A stretch of 64,000 nt of DNA from NCBI GenBank assembly GCA_038002745.1, contig JBBODD010000001.1, positions 3,534,001 through 3,598,000 of the forward strand, read 5' to 3'. This stretch comes from Bacillus sp. FSL H8-0547 (GTDB lineage Bacteria; Bacillota; Bacilli; Bacillales; Bacillaceae). A program made the translations under genes and the position numbers. The notes beneath the pieces were generated by a model. That model saw only the letters and a list, made by a program, of their open reading frames with translations, did not search any database and was not told where the DNA came from. Shown here piece by piece: positions 43,320 to 52,465 of the stretch. Within the stretch, counting starts at the first letter, position 1; every line of letters begins with the position of its first letter.

Positions 43320-44095
43320 TGCGAAACCGAGAAGCGATTTGAGAGAGTAAGTAAATGCTCGAATCGTACCCTCGTGTATCGAATCTCGATCTGGGAAGGT
43401 AAGCAAATGCTGGAATCGTGCCCTGGGATATCGAATCTCGATTTAAGAGGGTAAGCAAATGCCCGAATCGTACCCTGGGATATCGAATCTCGATCTGGGA
43501 GGGTAAGCAAATGAGTGAATCGTACCCTGGGATATCGAATCTCGATCTGGGAGGGTAAGCAAATGAGTAAATCGTACCCTGGGATATCGAATCTCGATCT
43601 GGGAGGGTAAGCAAATGCCTGAATCGTACCCTGGGATATCGAATCTCGATCTGGGAGGGTAAGCAAATGCCCGAATCGTACCCTCGGATATCGAATCGCG
43701 ATCTGGGAGGGTAAGCAAATGCCCGAATCGTACCCTCGGATATCGAATCGCGATCTGGGAGGGTAAGCAAATGCCCGAATCGTACCCTGGGATATCGAAT
43801 CTCGATCTGGGAGGGTAAGCAAATGAGTGAATCGTACCCTGGGATAACGAATCTCGATTTGGGAGGGTAAGCAAATGCCCGAATCGTACCCTGGGATATC
43901 GAATCTCGATCTGGGAGGGTAAGCAAATGCCCGAATCGTACCCTCGGATATCGAATCTCGATCTGGGAGGGTAAGCAAATGCCCGAATCTTACCCTCGGA
44001 TAACGAATCTCGATTTGAGAGGGTAAGCTACGGAGAAAATCGTACCCTCGCAAACCGTAAAACAATCTGGGAAGGTAATCAACCCTCTGGACCTG
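43320..44095. repeat. Tandem array, exact 52-bp unit, 15 copies
   Basis: GGGTAAGCAAATG or variants recur at 43345 and then every 52 bp through 44073. Each unit has two inverted repeats: ATCGA-ATC-TCGAT and GAGGGTA...TACCCTC (17-nt gap). Copies vary at a few positions (CCCG, AGTG, AGTA after AAATG). The minus strand is open in several frames only because of the periodicity. Lies between ypmP and a DegV gene, in a 1.1-kb gap that has no other feature. Confidence 0.95.
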
Positions 44096-44308
44096 CCTAT
44101 GGAATCGCGCTGCGAGAGTTCATTTTATACAGATATTTGTCAGAAAAAACAAAGACTGGTATGATGAAAAAACAGTCTTTTGTGTACAGTAAAAAGTCTG
44201 AAGCCTGCAAAGTTGGCAGTTTCCATAAGTTTGTATGCGATTTCGATTGAAACATCTTTATTTGAATGTATAATACAAGGTAGCAAGAATAATAGGGAAG
44301 TGATACCG

Positions 44309-45151
44309 TTGACAAAAGTGAAAATTGTGACTGATTCAACCGGAGATTTGAGTCAGGACATTCTTGAGAAATATGAGATTAACGTTGTTCCGCTGACGAT
44401 TGTGATAGATGGAAAATCGTACCTTGACCGTGTAGATATTCAGCCTGCTGAATTTATTGAAAAGATGAAAAAAGCGGACGAGCTCCCAAAAAGCTCGCAG
44501 CCGCCTGCAGGGAAGTTTGTGGAGATGTACGACAAGCTTGCATCTGACGGAAGCAGCATCATCTCTATTCACATGACAGGCGGTATGAGCGGGACTGTCC
44601 GTTCTGCAGAGAGTGCAGCCGGAATGACGGATGCAGATGTGACCGTTGTTGATTCTATGTTCATTTCAAGAGCGCTAAGCTTCCAGGTCATTGAAGCTGC
44701 TAAGATGGCACAGAACGGGGCTTCTAAAGAAGAAATTCTTGAGCGGTTGGAGGAAATCCGCCGCAACACAAGCCTATTTGTAACGGTTGACACGCTTGAG
44801 AACCTTGTAAAAGGAGGCCGTATCGGCAGAGGAAAAGCCATGATTGGATCCCTGCTGAACATCAAGCCGATTGCCTCTCTGGCAGATGGTGTATACACAC
44901 CGGTTACAAAAGTGCGAAGCCATTCACAAATTGTTAAGTATCTTGCAAAACAATTTGCAGAGGATGTAAAAAACAAAACGGTTAAAGCTGTCGGAATCGT
45001 GCACGCGGATTCTCTGACACTTGCGACCAATTTAAAAAATGCCCTGCATGAAATGAACGCAGACTATCCAATTGATGTCCATTACACAACGCCGGTTATC
45101 TCAACTCACACCGGTCCAGGAGCTATTGGTTTTATGTACTATGCTGAATAG
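44309..45151 (+). CDS. DegV family fatty-acid-binding protein (second copy)
   Basis: 280 residues. IVTDSTGDLSQD, KSSQPPAGKFVEMY and TGGMSGTVRSAESA are DegV pocket motifs; STHTGPGAIGFMYY the C-terminal one. Closer to classic DegV/YviA type than the first copy. TTG 44309 preceded by AGGGAAGTGATACCG. Probable partner of a fatty acid kinase elsewhere. Confidence 0.92.
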   Translation: MTKVKIVTDSTGDLSQDILEKYEINVVPLTIVIDGKSYLDRVDIQPAEFIEKMKKADELPKSSQPPAGKFVEMYDKLASDGSSIISIHMTGGMSGTVRSAESAAGMTDADVTVVDSMFISRALSFQVIEAAKMAQNGASKEEILERLEEIRRNTSLFVTVDTLENLVKGGRIGRGKAMIGSLLNIKPIASLADGVYTPVTKVRSHSQIVKYLAKQFAEDVKNKTVKAVGIVHADSLTLATNLKNALHEMNADYPIDVHYTTPVISTHTGPGAIGFMYYAE

Positions 45152-45159
45152 ATAAAGAG

Positions 45160-45191
45160 AAAAGGCGCATGAGCAATCATACGCCTTTTTT
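45160..45191 (+). terminator. Terminator after second DegV gene
   Basis: AAAGGCG...CGCCTTTTTT with inner ATG/CAT pairing. Confidence 0.78.
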
Positions 45192-45260
45192 GAAGATTCT
45201 GAAACTTTAACTCCGGACATCCGTATTAGTATTAATCTAATGAAAGAAGGTGAATCAAAT

Positions 45261-45428
45261 ATGCTTTGGCTGCTGATTCTTTCCCCGGTTTTAATCCTGT
45301 CGGCTCTTGCCATTTATTTCAGCAGAAGGTCCGGAATGACACTTCCTGAGGATTCTAAACAGGATGAGCAATCCGGGTTTCTGTCCGGTTCAGGCTCAAC
45401 TATGAATTCTTACGGTCCTCCAAATTAG
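45261..45428 (+). CDS. 55-residue membrane-anchored small protein
   Basis: GAAGGTGAATCAAAT precedes ATG 45261. N-terminal helix LWLLILSPVLILSALAIYF, then an arginine pair and a flexible Ser/Gly-rich tail that should face the cytoplasm. No family recognised. Bounded by terminators on both sides. Confidence 0.6.
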   Translation: MLWLLILSPVLILSALAIYFSRRSGMTLPEDSKQDEQSGFLSGSGSTMNSYGPPN

Positions 45429-45444
45429 GTTCCGCAACCCCAAA

Positions 45445-45475
45445 AAGACCCGGGAATATCACGATTCCCGGGTCT
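45445..45475. terminator. Bidirectional terminator
   Basis: AAGACCCGGGAAT and ATTCCCGGGTCTT around ATCACG, between convergent genes. Confidence 0.9.
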
Positions 45476-45500
45476 TGTCTCACATATGAGCTGCCTCTGC

Positions 45501-46007
45501 TTATACTCCGGGCAGTTTAGTATCCGTAGGCTCAGCATACCCTTCCTTATATTGCTCATCAATCATTTGCCGCACTTCTTTTACAGAGGTGCCTTTTTCG
45601 CGTTCGATAATGGCTTTGGCGGCAATCTCCAGGCACACACCGCATTTTGTGCCGTGGTCGTCCCAGACAATAGTGCCGTCTTCTTTCCGTTCATTAATAA
45701 AGCAGTCCCCGTTATCTTTGTGCCCGGCGGATTCGCCGCAGCCGCAATAGCATGGCATATAACTCAGCAGATCCTCATGTCTGGCTGCCGCTGCATAAAG
45801 AGTTTTGATTTCGTCAGGCTGCTTATCCAGAAATGCAGGGAGAACTTCCGCTGAAGGCGTTTCCTCGCGGATGTCTCCGCTGTTTTTAAATGATGAATGA
45901 CTGCTGTGGTCTTCGTGGTTTTCGTTGCCGGCAGATTCCTGACAGCCTGAGAGAATAAGAGAACATGACAGAAAAGCGGTCATGAAGAATGGGATTTTCT
46001 TTTTCAT
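45501..46007 (-). CDS. PCYCGC-motif lipoprotein
   Basis: 168 residues. Lipobox LSGC follows a short signal (PFFMTAFLSCSLI). MPCYCGCGESAGHKDNGDCF is the PCYCGC signature, with more cysteines in GTKCGVCLEIA, so a metal- or redox-binding site is likely. A His-rich linker (HEDHSSHSS) follows the lipid Cys. ATG 46007 is placed by GCAGGTGACCGAA. Function unknown; the family often sits near copper-handling genes, and a Sco1-like gene (ypmQ) is close. Confidence 0.85.
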   Translation of the reverse strand: MKKKIPFFMTAFLSCSLILSGCQESAGNENHEDHSSHSSFKNSGDIREETPSAEVLPAFLDKQPDEIKTLYAAAARHEDLLSYMPCYCGCGESAGHKDNGDCFINERKEDGTIVWDDHGTKCGVCLEIAAKAIIEREKGTSVKEVRQMIDEQYKEGYAEPTDTKLPGV

Positions 46008-46127
46008 TTCGGTCACCTGCTTTACTTGATTATCTTTACTCTAACACACTTCAGAAGAGGCGGTACTTCTAAACTTTTGAACAAATATTGAATTTCTTCT
46101 CATACAGTAAGAAAAAGGGGGGAAGAG

Positions 46128-47084
46128 ATGGGAACGAAGAAGGTGCTGTTTTTTGGCGATTTTGGAGTGGACGATATCACGGCGCTGATGTTCAGTTATT
46201 TTGATGACGATACAGATATCATCGGCATTGTGGCAGACTACGGGAACGTTTCCAAGCAGACGGCTTTAAAAACAGCGCAATACTTGGCAAAGCTGTCAAA
46301 AACGGAAAACATTCCGCTTATTGGAGGCGCAGCAAGGCCCCTTACCGGAGAAATTCCTGTCTACTATCCGGAGATCCATGGCGAACAGGGGCTGGGACCC
46401 ATCATACCGGAAGGAGAATTTCCGGTTGGCAATTTTGAAAACTTTGAAATGATCCGATCATTGATCACTCAATATAACTATGATGTCACAATCGTAAATG
46501 TAGGACGCCTTACGTCGCTGGCAACGGCATTTGTTTTATTTCCGAACATTGTCGGAAGGGTGAAAGATATCATTATTATGGGCGGCGCCTTTTTATATCC
46601 CGGCAATGTAACACCTGTTGCAGAAGCAAACTTCTACGGCGATCCTTCAGCAGCCAATCTTGTTTTGACCCTTGCGAATAAGGTCTCGATTTTCCCGCTG
46701 AATGTTACAAATTACGCAATCATTCCGGATGAGGTTATTCAGGAACTGGATCAATTCTACAAAGACACAAATAATCAGTTTGGCCAGATCTTGAAACCGA
46801 TGATTGATTACTATACGAATTTTTATAAAACAAACAATCCGGATATCGCAGGCGGCCCGCTTCACGATCTTCTGGCATTCTGGGGCGCAGTCAGGGAAGA
46901 TAAAATTACCTATGTTGAAAAACCGGTGAAGGTAATCGTAGAATCCGAGTATGCCAGGGGCCAGAGCATCGCTGATTTCAGGCCGTATAAAATGCTCGCA
47001 GACTACCCGGTGCACAGAATTGCCGTTAAATTTGATTACGGGGCATTTGTGTCTGATTTTCAAAAGATTATGAGAAAGGAATGA
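46128..47084 (+). CDS. Inosine/uridine-preferring nucleoside hydrolase family protein
   Basis: 318 residues. GDFGVDDITALM corresponds to the DTDPGxDDA calcium-binding motif, but the first Asp region is altered (FFGDFGVDD). IIIMGGAFLYPGNV and EANFYGDPSAANLVL are typical. Cleaves ribonucleosides; specificity unknown. GGGGGGAAGAG before ATG. Confidence 0.85.
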   Translation: MGTKKVLFFGDFGVDDITALMFSYFDDDTDIIGIVADYGNVSKQTALKTAQYLAKLSKTENIPLIGGAARPLTGEIPVYYPEIHGEQGLGPIIPEGEFPVGNFENFEMIRSLITQYNYDVTIVNVGRLTSLATAFVLFPNIVGRVKDIIIMGGAFLYPGNVTPVAEANFYGDPSAANLVLTLANKVSIFPLNVTNYAIIPDEVIQELDQFYKDTNNQFGQILKPMIDYYTNFYKTNNPDIAGGPLHDLLAFWGAVREDKITYVEKPVKVIVESEYARGQSIADFRPYKMLADYPVHRIAVKFDYGAFVSDFQKIMRKE

Positions 47085-47153
47085 AATCCTTTTCATGCCA
47101 GGCATGTTTTGATACACTTTCCTTATTGAAAGATAAGGAAAGGTGAACCCGTG

Positions 47154-47726
47154 ATGAAAAAATGGCTGTGTCTTATAGTATCTCTTACTCTCTTAACCGG
47201 GTGCGGATCCGGAGGCATTAAGGGGGCGCTCAATTATGAAATTGAAGATTTCTCCTATACAAATCAGGACGGGAAAAAAGTTGGACTGAGTGACCTGAAA
47301 GGTGACGTCTGGGTAGCGAATTTTATCTTTACAAGCTGTGACACCGTTTGTCCTCCAATGACTGCCCATATGACAGAACTCCAGAAACAGCTGAAAGCGG
47401 AGGGCCTTGATGACGTGAGGCTTGTTTCCTTCAGTGTTGATCCCGAAGTGGACACCCCTGAAAAACTGAAGGAATATGCAGGCAGGTACCCGCTGTCATT
47501 AGATAACTGGGATTTCCTTACCGGATATAACCAGAGCGACATAGACGCTTTTGCGAAAAACAGCTTTAAAACGATTGTTCAGAAGCCTGAAGGACAAGAT
47601 CAGGTGATACATGGAACGGTGTTTTATTTAGTAGACCAAAACGGAAAAGTGATGAAGGACTATGACGGCGTGGAGAATGTGCCGTATGAGGAAATCATCG
47701 GGGATGCTAAAAAAATTCATGACTGA
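47154..47726 (+). CDS. ypmQ: Sco1/SenC-type copper lipoprotein YpmQ
   Basis: 190 residues. Lipobox LTGC (Cys17). Copper ligands Cys62 and Cys66 in TSCDTVCPPM and His153 in VIHGTVF, all conserved in Sco1. Needed for assembly of the CuA site of cytochrome c oxidase in B. subtilis. ATG 47154 chosen over GTG 47151 by spacing from AGGTGA. Confidence 0.93.
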   Translation: MKKWLCLIVSLTLLTGCGSGGIKGALNYEIEDFSYTNQDGKKVGLSDLKGDVWVANFIFTSCDTVCPPMTAHMTELQKQLKAEGLDDVRLVSFSVDPEVDTPEKLKEYAGRYPLSLDNWDFLTGYNQSDIDAFAKNSFKTIVQKPEGQDQVIHGTVFYLVDQNGKVMKDYDGVENVPYEEIIGDAKKIHD

Positions 47727-47727
47727 T

Positions 47728-47752
47728 GCCCGCGCGAATGCGGGTATTTTTC
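47728..47752 (+). terminator. Terminator after ypmQ
   Basis: CCCGC and GCGGG around GCGAAT, then TATTTTT; short stem. Confidence 0.55.
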
Positions 47753-47849
47753 ATTTGCAGGGCATGTTGTACAGATTTCCACGCTGTAACTGTAAGCAAA
47801 AGCATGGTATAATCATAGGCTAAAAGAACGAGGAAAGGGGGATAACAAC

Positions 47850-48644
47850 ATGCGGAAATCGTTTTTAGTGCTGACAGGATTGTGTCTCATGCTTGCCGGA
47901 TGTGACGTATTTTCTGCAAAGCCTGCTAATATGGCTATGAAACCTGAAGCAGCCGAGGACCCATTCATGAAGAAACCTATCCCCTCTGACTTTATCGAAA
48001 GCAATTTAAACGTGGTGGCAGTGGGAGACTCACTGACAGCAGGCGTTGGGGATGCAGATAATAACGGTGGATATGTCGGTGATGTCAGCGATCTTCTGCA
48101 GCTTGAAGAAGAGGTTTCTTCAGTAGATGTATCCAACTTCGGCGTCAGGGGACATAAAACAACGGATTTGTTAAAAGTACTTGGCAAACGGGATGTCATT
48201 GAAAAGCTGAGAGAAGCAGACATCATTCTGATGACAATCGGCGGAAATGATATCATGAAAGTTACCCGCAATCATATTATGGATCTACAGCTGGAGCCGT
48301 ACAGAGAAGAACAGCCGCGTTTTGAGAAGCGGTTTGAAAAAATTTTAAAAACAATCCGCAGCGCAAATCCGGATGCCGTTATTGTATACACGGGACTTTA
48401 CAACCCATTCAAATTCATGCTCCCTGAACTGAGCGAGATTGATACGATTATCGAGGAATGGAATCAGGCGTCAAGCAAGATGATTATGGCGGACGGAAAT
48501 GCTATATTTGTTCCGACAGAAGATTTGTTTGCAACCAGGTCTTTTGGCAAACTGCTGTATATAGATGAGTTTCACCCCAGTGAAACAGGGTATTCATTAA
48601 TTGCAGACAGAGTTTATTCAAGTTTGTCTGAACAGAAAGAATAA
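47850..48644 (+). CDS. ypmR: GDSL esterase lipoprotein YpmR
   Basis: 264 residues. Lipobox LAGC (Cys18). Ser61 in VAVGDSLTAGVGD, IGGNDIMK and the DEFHPSETG block with Asp/His complete the SGNH catalytic set. Extracytoplasmic esterase; substrate unknown. AAAGGGGGATAACAAC precedes ATG. Same order ypmQRS as B. subtilis. Confidence 0.92.
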   Translation: MRKSFLVLTGLCLMLAGCDVFSAKPANMAMKPEAAEDPFMKKPIPSDFIESNLNVVAVGDSLTAGVGDADNNGGYVGDVSDLLQLEEEVSSVDVSNFGVRGHKTTDLLKVLGKRDVIEKLREADIILMTIGGNDIMKVTRNHIMDLQLEPYREEQPRFEKRFEKILKTIRSANPDAVIVYTGLYNPFKFMLPELSEIDTIIEEWNQASSKMIMADGNAIFVPTEDLFATRSFGKLLYIDEFHPSETGYSLIADRVYSSLSEQKE

Positions 48645-48650
48645 GATTGG

Positions 48651-49244
48651 ATGATGAACATGGGAAAATGGAAACTCGCATTTATCGTACTGCTCACATT
48701 AAATCTGGTATTTCTGCTGTTTTTGGCCGTATCTCCGTTTTTGCCCGCAGAACAGCCGAAAACAGAAACAGCAGATTTCAATGCCGGGGATACGATTCCT
48801 CTTACCGTCAGTTCTTCAAAGAACGACCTGAACCGCCTGATTAACTATTATCTGGTGAAAGAAGCAAAAGCAGAGGAACTGAATTACAAGGTTCTGCTTG
48901 AAGATAAAGTAAACCTGTATGGCTCGGTAAAGGCTTTTGGAAAAGATGTTGATTTAACGCTCTCATTTGAGCCGCAGGTGAATGAGAACGGCAACATGCT
49001 GTTAAAGGTTGAACGTCTTTCTATCGGCAGGCTTCCCATTCCGGTGCCTTATGTTATGAGCTATATTAAAAAGACATATCCGCTGCCTGAGTATGTTTAC
49101 ATTGATCCTAAACAGGAAAGTGTTACTGTCCAGATTACTGAATTGAAGTTAAAAAACAATCTCAAGGCCAAGGCAGAATCATTTAATCTGAAAAATGATG
49201 ATATCCGGTTCAAGCTGTTTGTGCCGGCGGACTTCGAAAAGTAG
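48651..49244 (+). CDS. ypmS: YpmS family DUF2140 protein
   Basis: 197 residues. One N-terminal anchor (LAFIVLLTLNLVFLLFLAV) then an extracytoplasmic beta-rich domain with SSKNDLNRLINYYL. Follows ypmR after 6 nt. No catalytic motif; role unknown, probably with YpmR at the membrane surface. Start could be 48651, 48654 or 48660. Confidence 0.88.
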   Translation: MMNMGKWKLAFIVLLTLNLVFLLFLAVSPFLPAEQPKTETADFNAGDTIPLTVSSSKNDLNRLINYYLVKEAKAEELNYKVLLEDKVNLYGSVKAFGKDVDLTLSFEPQVNENGNMLLKVERLSIGRLPIPVPYVMSYIKKTYPLPEYVYIDPKQESVTVQITELKLKNNLKAKAESFNLKNDDIRFKLFVPADFEK

Positions 49245-49281
49245 CACTGTATCCTCAAGCGGATACGGTGCTTTTTATTTT
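49244..49281 (+). terminator. Terminator after ypmS
   Basis: GCACTGTATCC and GGATACGGTGC (one mismatch) and T5ATTTT. The remaining gap to 49513 shows nothing I can support. Confidence 0.8.
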
Positions 49282-49513
49282 GAAAAAAATGAGTCAATTG
49301 ACACCGGTCAGGCTGAGCTTCGGTCAACCGCATCAGTGATAGAAAGAATATACGGGGAGGAAGCTGTCCCACGTACCTTGTTATTAGGAAAATAGGCCTG
49401 CAATCATAAAGCTTCGACGCACGGACGAAAGTAGAGCGAAAAGAGCGAACCATGTATACTTAATAGAGATCCAGTCGAAATAAGGCGTCTGTACTCAGAA
49501 AAGGAGGCCGGAC

Positions 49514-50686
49514 ATGGAGTGTCATTATTGCGGTGAAAAAGAAATAGATCTACTTTCGAATTATTGTCCATATTGCGGAAAAAAAGTATTTATGAATGAG
49601 CAGGAATGGAAGCATTACCGGATATCCAAGCGTGCCCTGATTATTCTTCCAGCTGCAAGCATCGGGCTTGTTTGGATGCTTCTTACGGCAGCGGATAAGC
49701 ATGAGGCTTCGATTAATGAAAAAGTGATCGCCTATCAGCAAAAAGCTGAAGATACAGCCCTTGCAGGTGAGTATGAGAAAGCACTTGTTTTTGCAGATAA
49801 AGGACTTGCCCTCAGAGAAGACTACCGGATTCTCGAACAGGAAAAAGAATTGATTCTCGGGGTTCTTCAGCATAAAGAAGACCTCCATCAGATCAATGCT
49901 CATATCCAAAAAGGAAATCTGGATCAGGCGGCAAAGCAAATAGCCGTGCTGTCAAAAACGTTCAGCGGACATTCATCCCCTCTGTATGCAAAACTTAAAT
50001 CTGAGCTTGAACAGGCAGACAGAAATGTGACAGTGGCCGAAGTGAAAAAAGAAATAGAAACGGTTCACACGATTGAGGAGCTTTCTGAAAAGCTCAAGGA
50101 AGTGACTGTTTTAGATGCAGCTGAAGCAGGTAAAGTGAAAGAACAGATAAAGGCCAAAATGGTTCTGATCGGTTCATCAGCTGCAGAAGAAAATCTTGAA
50201 GAAAAGCAATTTAATGCAGCCATTGTGTCTGTAGATAAGGCCCTGCAATATGACGGGGACAATGAAAAACTTCTTTCCTTAAAGGAGAAGATTCTTTCTG
50301 AGCGGACCCATTTTGAACAGGCTGAACAGAACAGGCTGAAACAAATAGCCATGGCAGCAAATGAGGAGAAGGAACGGACAGACAAAGTCCTGAAAACGTC
50401 GAATCCCGCAGTGGAAGAAGACGAATTTGGTGATGCACATATTACCGGGAAAGTGAAAAACATTTCAGCTGCTCCAGTCCAGTCCATTACGATTTATTTT
50501 ACTGTAAGGAATGAAGAAGGAACTCTTATTGAAAAGGGGAAAACAAATGTGTTTCCAAATGAACTTAAGCCTGGTGAAGAAGCTGATTACTCACATATCT
50601 CATATGGAGTGAAAGAAAAGGTTTCGTTTGCAATTGAACGCATGACATGGCATGCAGGCCAAAACACGATATCTAAGCACCAGTAA
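49514..50686 (+). CDS. Zinc-ribbon membrane protein with helical repeats and FxLYD-like domain
   Basis: 390 residues. CHYC and CPYC (residues 3-6 and 18-21) form a zinc ribbon; a membrane helix follows (ALIILPAASIGLVWMLLTA), then about 220 residues of TPR-like and coiled helices, and a beta domain (HITGKVKNISAAPVQSITIYF) like FxLYD. Resembles TcaA-type surface sensors with a cytoplasmic ribbon. AAAGGAGGCCGGAC precedes ATG. First of a three-gene cluster. Confidence 0.82.
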   Translation: MECHYCGEKEIDLLSNYCPYCGKKVFMNEQEWKHYRISKRALIILPAASIGLVWMLLTAADKHEASINEKVIAYQQKAEDTALAGEYEKALVFADKGLALREDYRILEQEKELILGVLQHKEDLHQINAHIQKGNLDQAAKQIAVLSKTFSGHSSPLYAKLKSELEQADRNVTVAEVKKEIETVHTIEELSEKLKEVTVLDAAEAGKVKEQIKAKMVLIGSSAAEENLEEKQFNAAIVSVDKALQYDGDNEKLLSLKEKILSERTHFEQAEQNRLKQIAMAANEEKERTDKVLKTSNPAVEEDEFGDAHITGKVKNISAAPVQSITIYFTVRNEEGTLIEKGKTNVFPNELKPGEEADYSHISYGVKEKVSFAIERMTWHAGQNTISKHQ

Positions 50687-50699
50687 GAAAGGAACGTAT

Positions 50700-51821
50700 A
50701 TGAAAAAGAATTGGATTATCAGCATTTCGCTGTCACTCCTTATCTTTTCAGCAGGGGCAGCAGGATATGTTCATATTAAAAGTGATGCTGCAGAAAAAAT
50801 CTTTTCTGAACCTTCTATTCTGCGTGAATCAAAAAAGGAAGAAATGCAGCTTGATTTAAAGGAAATTATCAGGGAAACGCAGAAAAAAACAGTAATGGTT
50901 GAGCTTGAAGATGGAACAGTTGGGTCAGGATTTCTTTTCAACAAGGAAGGCGACATTCTCACAAATGCGCATGTGGTTGCCGGAACAGACGAAGTCAAAG
51001 TGAGAACGACGGATGCGAAAGGCTACGACGGGAAGGTTATTGGCATCAGCACTGAAACAGATGTTGCATTAGTAAGAGTGGAGGGGCTAAAAGGGCAAGA
51101 GCCGGTACGCATAGCAGAAAAATTTGATGCTGAACTGGGACAGGAAATTCTGGCTCTTGGAAGTCCCTTAGGGTTTCAAAACACGGTAACAACGGGTATT
51201 ATCAGCGGAACAAACAGAGATTTTGATCTTCCTCCATACACGTATAAAGGCGTACATCAAATATCGGCACCTATTGCCCCGGGAAACAGCGGAGGGCCTC
51301 TTATTGACCGTAAAACCGGACATGTTATCGGCATGAACTCTGCGAGAATGGAAGAAGGGGAAATTGGCTTCAGCATACCGATTGAGGATATTTTGCCGCT
51401 CGCAAAAACATGGGCGCAAAATCCGATGCAGTCATTGCCTGCATATACAGGTCTTGACGATTCAGGGGAAATGAGTGAAAATAAAAAGTCAGAAACGGCC
51501 GATTATCTGGTCAGCTATTACATAGAGAGTCTTGACTTCCACGACTATGTAACGGCGTATTCTCTGCTTGGAAGCGAACTGCAGTCAGAATTGACCTATG
51601 AAGTATTTAAAGAGCAGTTTAACCGTTTTTCATCTATGTCAATTGAGACAATCACAACAGAAACATCCGGTGAGGAAATTATCGTGCATGCAGACATATC
51701 TGTGCAGCCAAAAACTGGCGGAAAGCCTTCGGAACAGATGTTAAAAGCTTCCTATACAGTGGCCTACGAAAACGAACAGGCCAAAATTATTGACCAGGAG
51801 ATAAAAGAGGATAAGAGGTGA
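50700..51821 (+). CDS. HtrA-like membrane serine protease without PDZ domain
   Basis: 373 residues. N-terminal anchor (WIISISLSLLIFSAGAAGY); trypsin-like catalytic His in LTNAHVV, Asp in TETDVALVRV, Ser in APGNSGGPLID. No PDZ domain; the C-terminal 100 residues (VSYYIESLDFHDYVTAY) look NTF2-like. Probably extracytoplasmic quality-control protease. AGAAAGGAACGTAT sets ATG 50700. Thirteen bases after the zinc-ribbon gene and overlapping the next by 4 nt. Confidence 0.88.
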   Translation: MKKNWIISISLSLLIFSAGAAGYVHIKSDAAEKIFSEPSILRESKKEEMQLDLKEIIRETQKKTVMVELEDGTVGSGFLFNKEGDILTNAHVVAGTDEVKVRTTDAKGYDGKVIGISTETDVALVRVEGLKGQEPVRIAEKFDAELGQEILALGSPLGFQNTVTTGIISGTNRDFDLPPYTYKGVHQISAPIAPGNSGGPLIDRKTGHVIGMNSARMEEGEIGFSIPIEDILPLAKTWAQNPMQSLPAYTGLDDSGEMSENKKSETADYLVSYYIESLDFHDYVTAYSLLGSELQSELTYEVFKEQFNRFSSMSIETITTETSGEEIIVHADISVQPKTGGKPSEQMLKASYTVAYENEQAKIIDQEIKEDKR

Positions 51822-52027
51822 AAAGGTTGAAGGATCTTTTTTTGATGATCAGCGCAGCGGGGCTGATGATTTCTATGTATTTCGGGGGAATGGCGTACTT
51901 TGCCTATGCAGAGGAAAAGTACAATGAAGTTTTTATGAACGTATCGTACTGTGCTGTATTCCTAAGTGCTTCGGTTTATACACTTCATTTAAAGGATGAA
52001 AAAAAGAAAGCTCAGAAAAATAATTAA
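51818..52027 (+). CDS. Small two-span membrane protein, YpmT position
   Basis: 69 residues, two membrane helices (LFLMISAAGLMISMYFGGM and a second near MNVSYCAVFLSASVYTL), basic tail. Overlaps the protease stop by 4 nt. In B. subtilis ypmT, a small membrane gene, follows ypmS; this may be it, with two genes inserted between, but I cannot verify similarity. Confidence 0.68.
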   Translation: MKRLKDLFLMISAAGLMISMYFGGMAYFAYAEEKYNEVFMNVSYCAVFLSASVYTLHLKDEKKKAQKNN

Positions 52028-52033
52028 CGGACA

Positions 52034-52060
52034 AAGAGGAGGCTGTGAGCCTCCTTTTTG
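52034..52060 (+). terminator. Terminator after the protease cluster
   Basis: AGGAGGCT and AGCCTCCT around GTG, then T5. Confidence 0.85.
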
Positions 52061-52072
52061 CTTATCGTAAAA

Positions 52073-52303
52073 TTATTGTCCTTCTTCTTCAGTGCTTTCT
52101 TCCTCTTCAGGTGCTTCTTCAGTTGTTTCTTCCTCAGTTGTTTCTTCTTCAGTACCCTCTTCAGTAGTTGTTTCCTCTTCCGTGCCTTCTGTTTCTTCCA
52201 TGTTGTCTTCTTCAGGTGCGTCCGTTTCTGTGTCGTTACAAGCAGTCATTAATGAGATAGCCAATAAAGAAGCCCCAACTTTTAATAGCATGTCTTTCTT
52301 CAT
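52073..52303 (-). CDS. Low-complexity acidic lipoprotein
   Basis: 76 residues. Signal with lipobox MTAC, then about 50 residues of Glu and Thr repeats (EEETTEEETTEE). Likely an extended, negatively charged cell-surface tail. GGGAGGAAAAAGAAA precedes ATG. The repeat-rich DNA is prone to length change. No domain. Confidence 0.72.
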   Translation of the reverse strand: MKKDMLLKVGASLLAISLMTACNDTETDAPEEDNMEETEGTEEETTTEEGTEEETTEEETTEEAPEEEESTEEEGQ

Positions 52304-52465
52304 TTTCTTTTTCCTCCCTTGTAACCTATCTGAATGAGATTTTTAACCTGCATTCCTGCTGGTCAACCTCATCATAATCGATTTGGGGAGGGAAAATAGA
52401 GATTTTACAGAAAATGAACATGCTTTTTACATTGGCTTATCATCTTTACATGACGTTAAACATTT

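Noticed and set aside
43195-44065. Three long minus-strand reading frames (143-253 codons) across the 52-bp array
   Set aside because: They are open only because a 52-bp unit repeats as a 156-bp triplet period; they have no ribosome sites, overlap each other in several frames, and encode only the repeated peptide.
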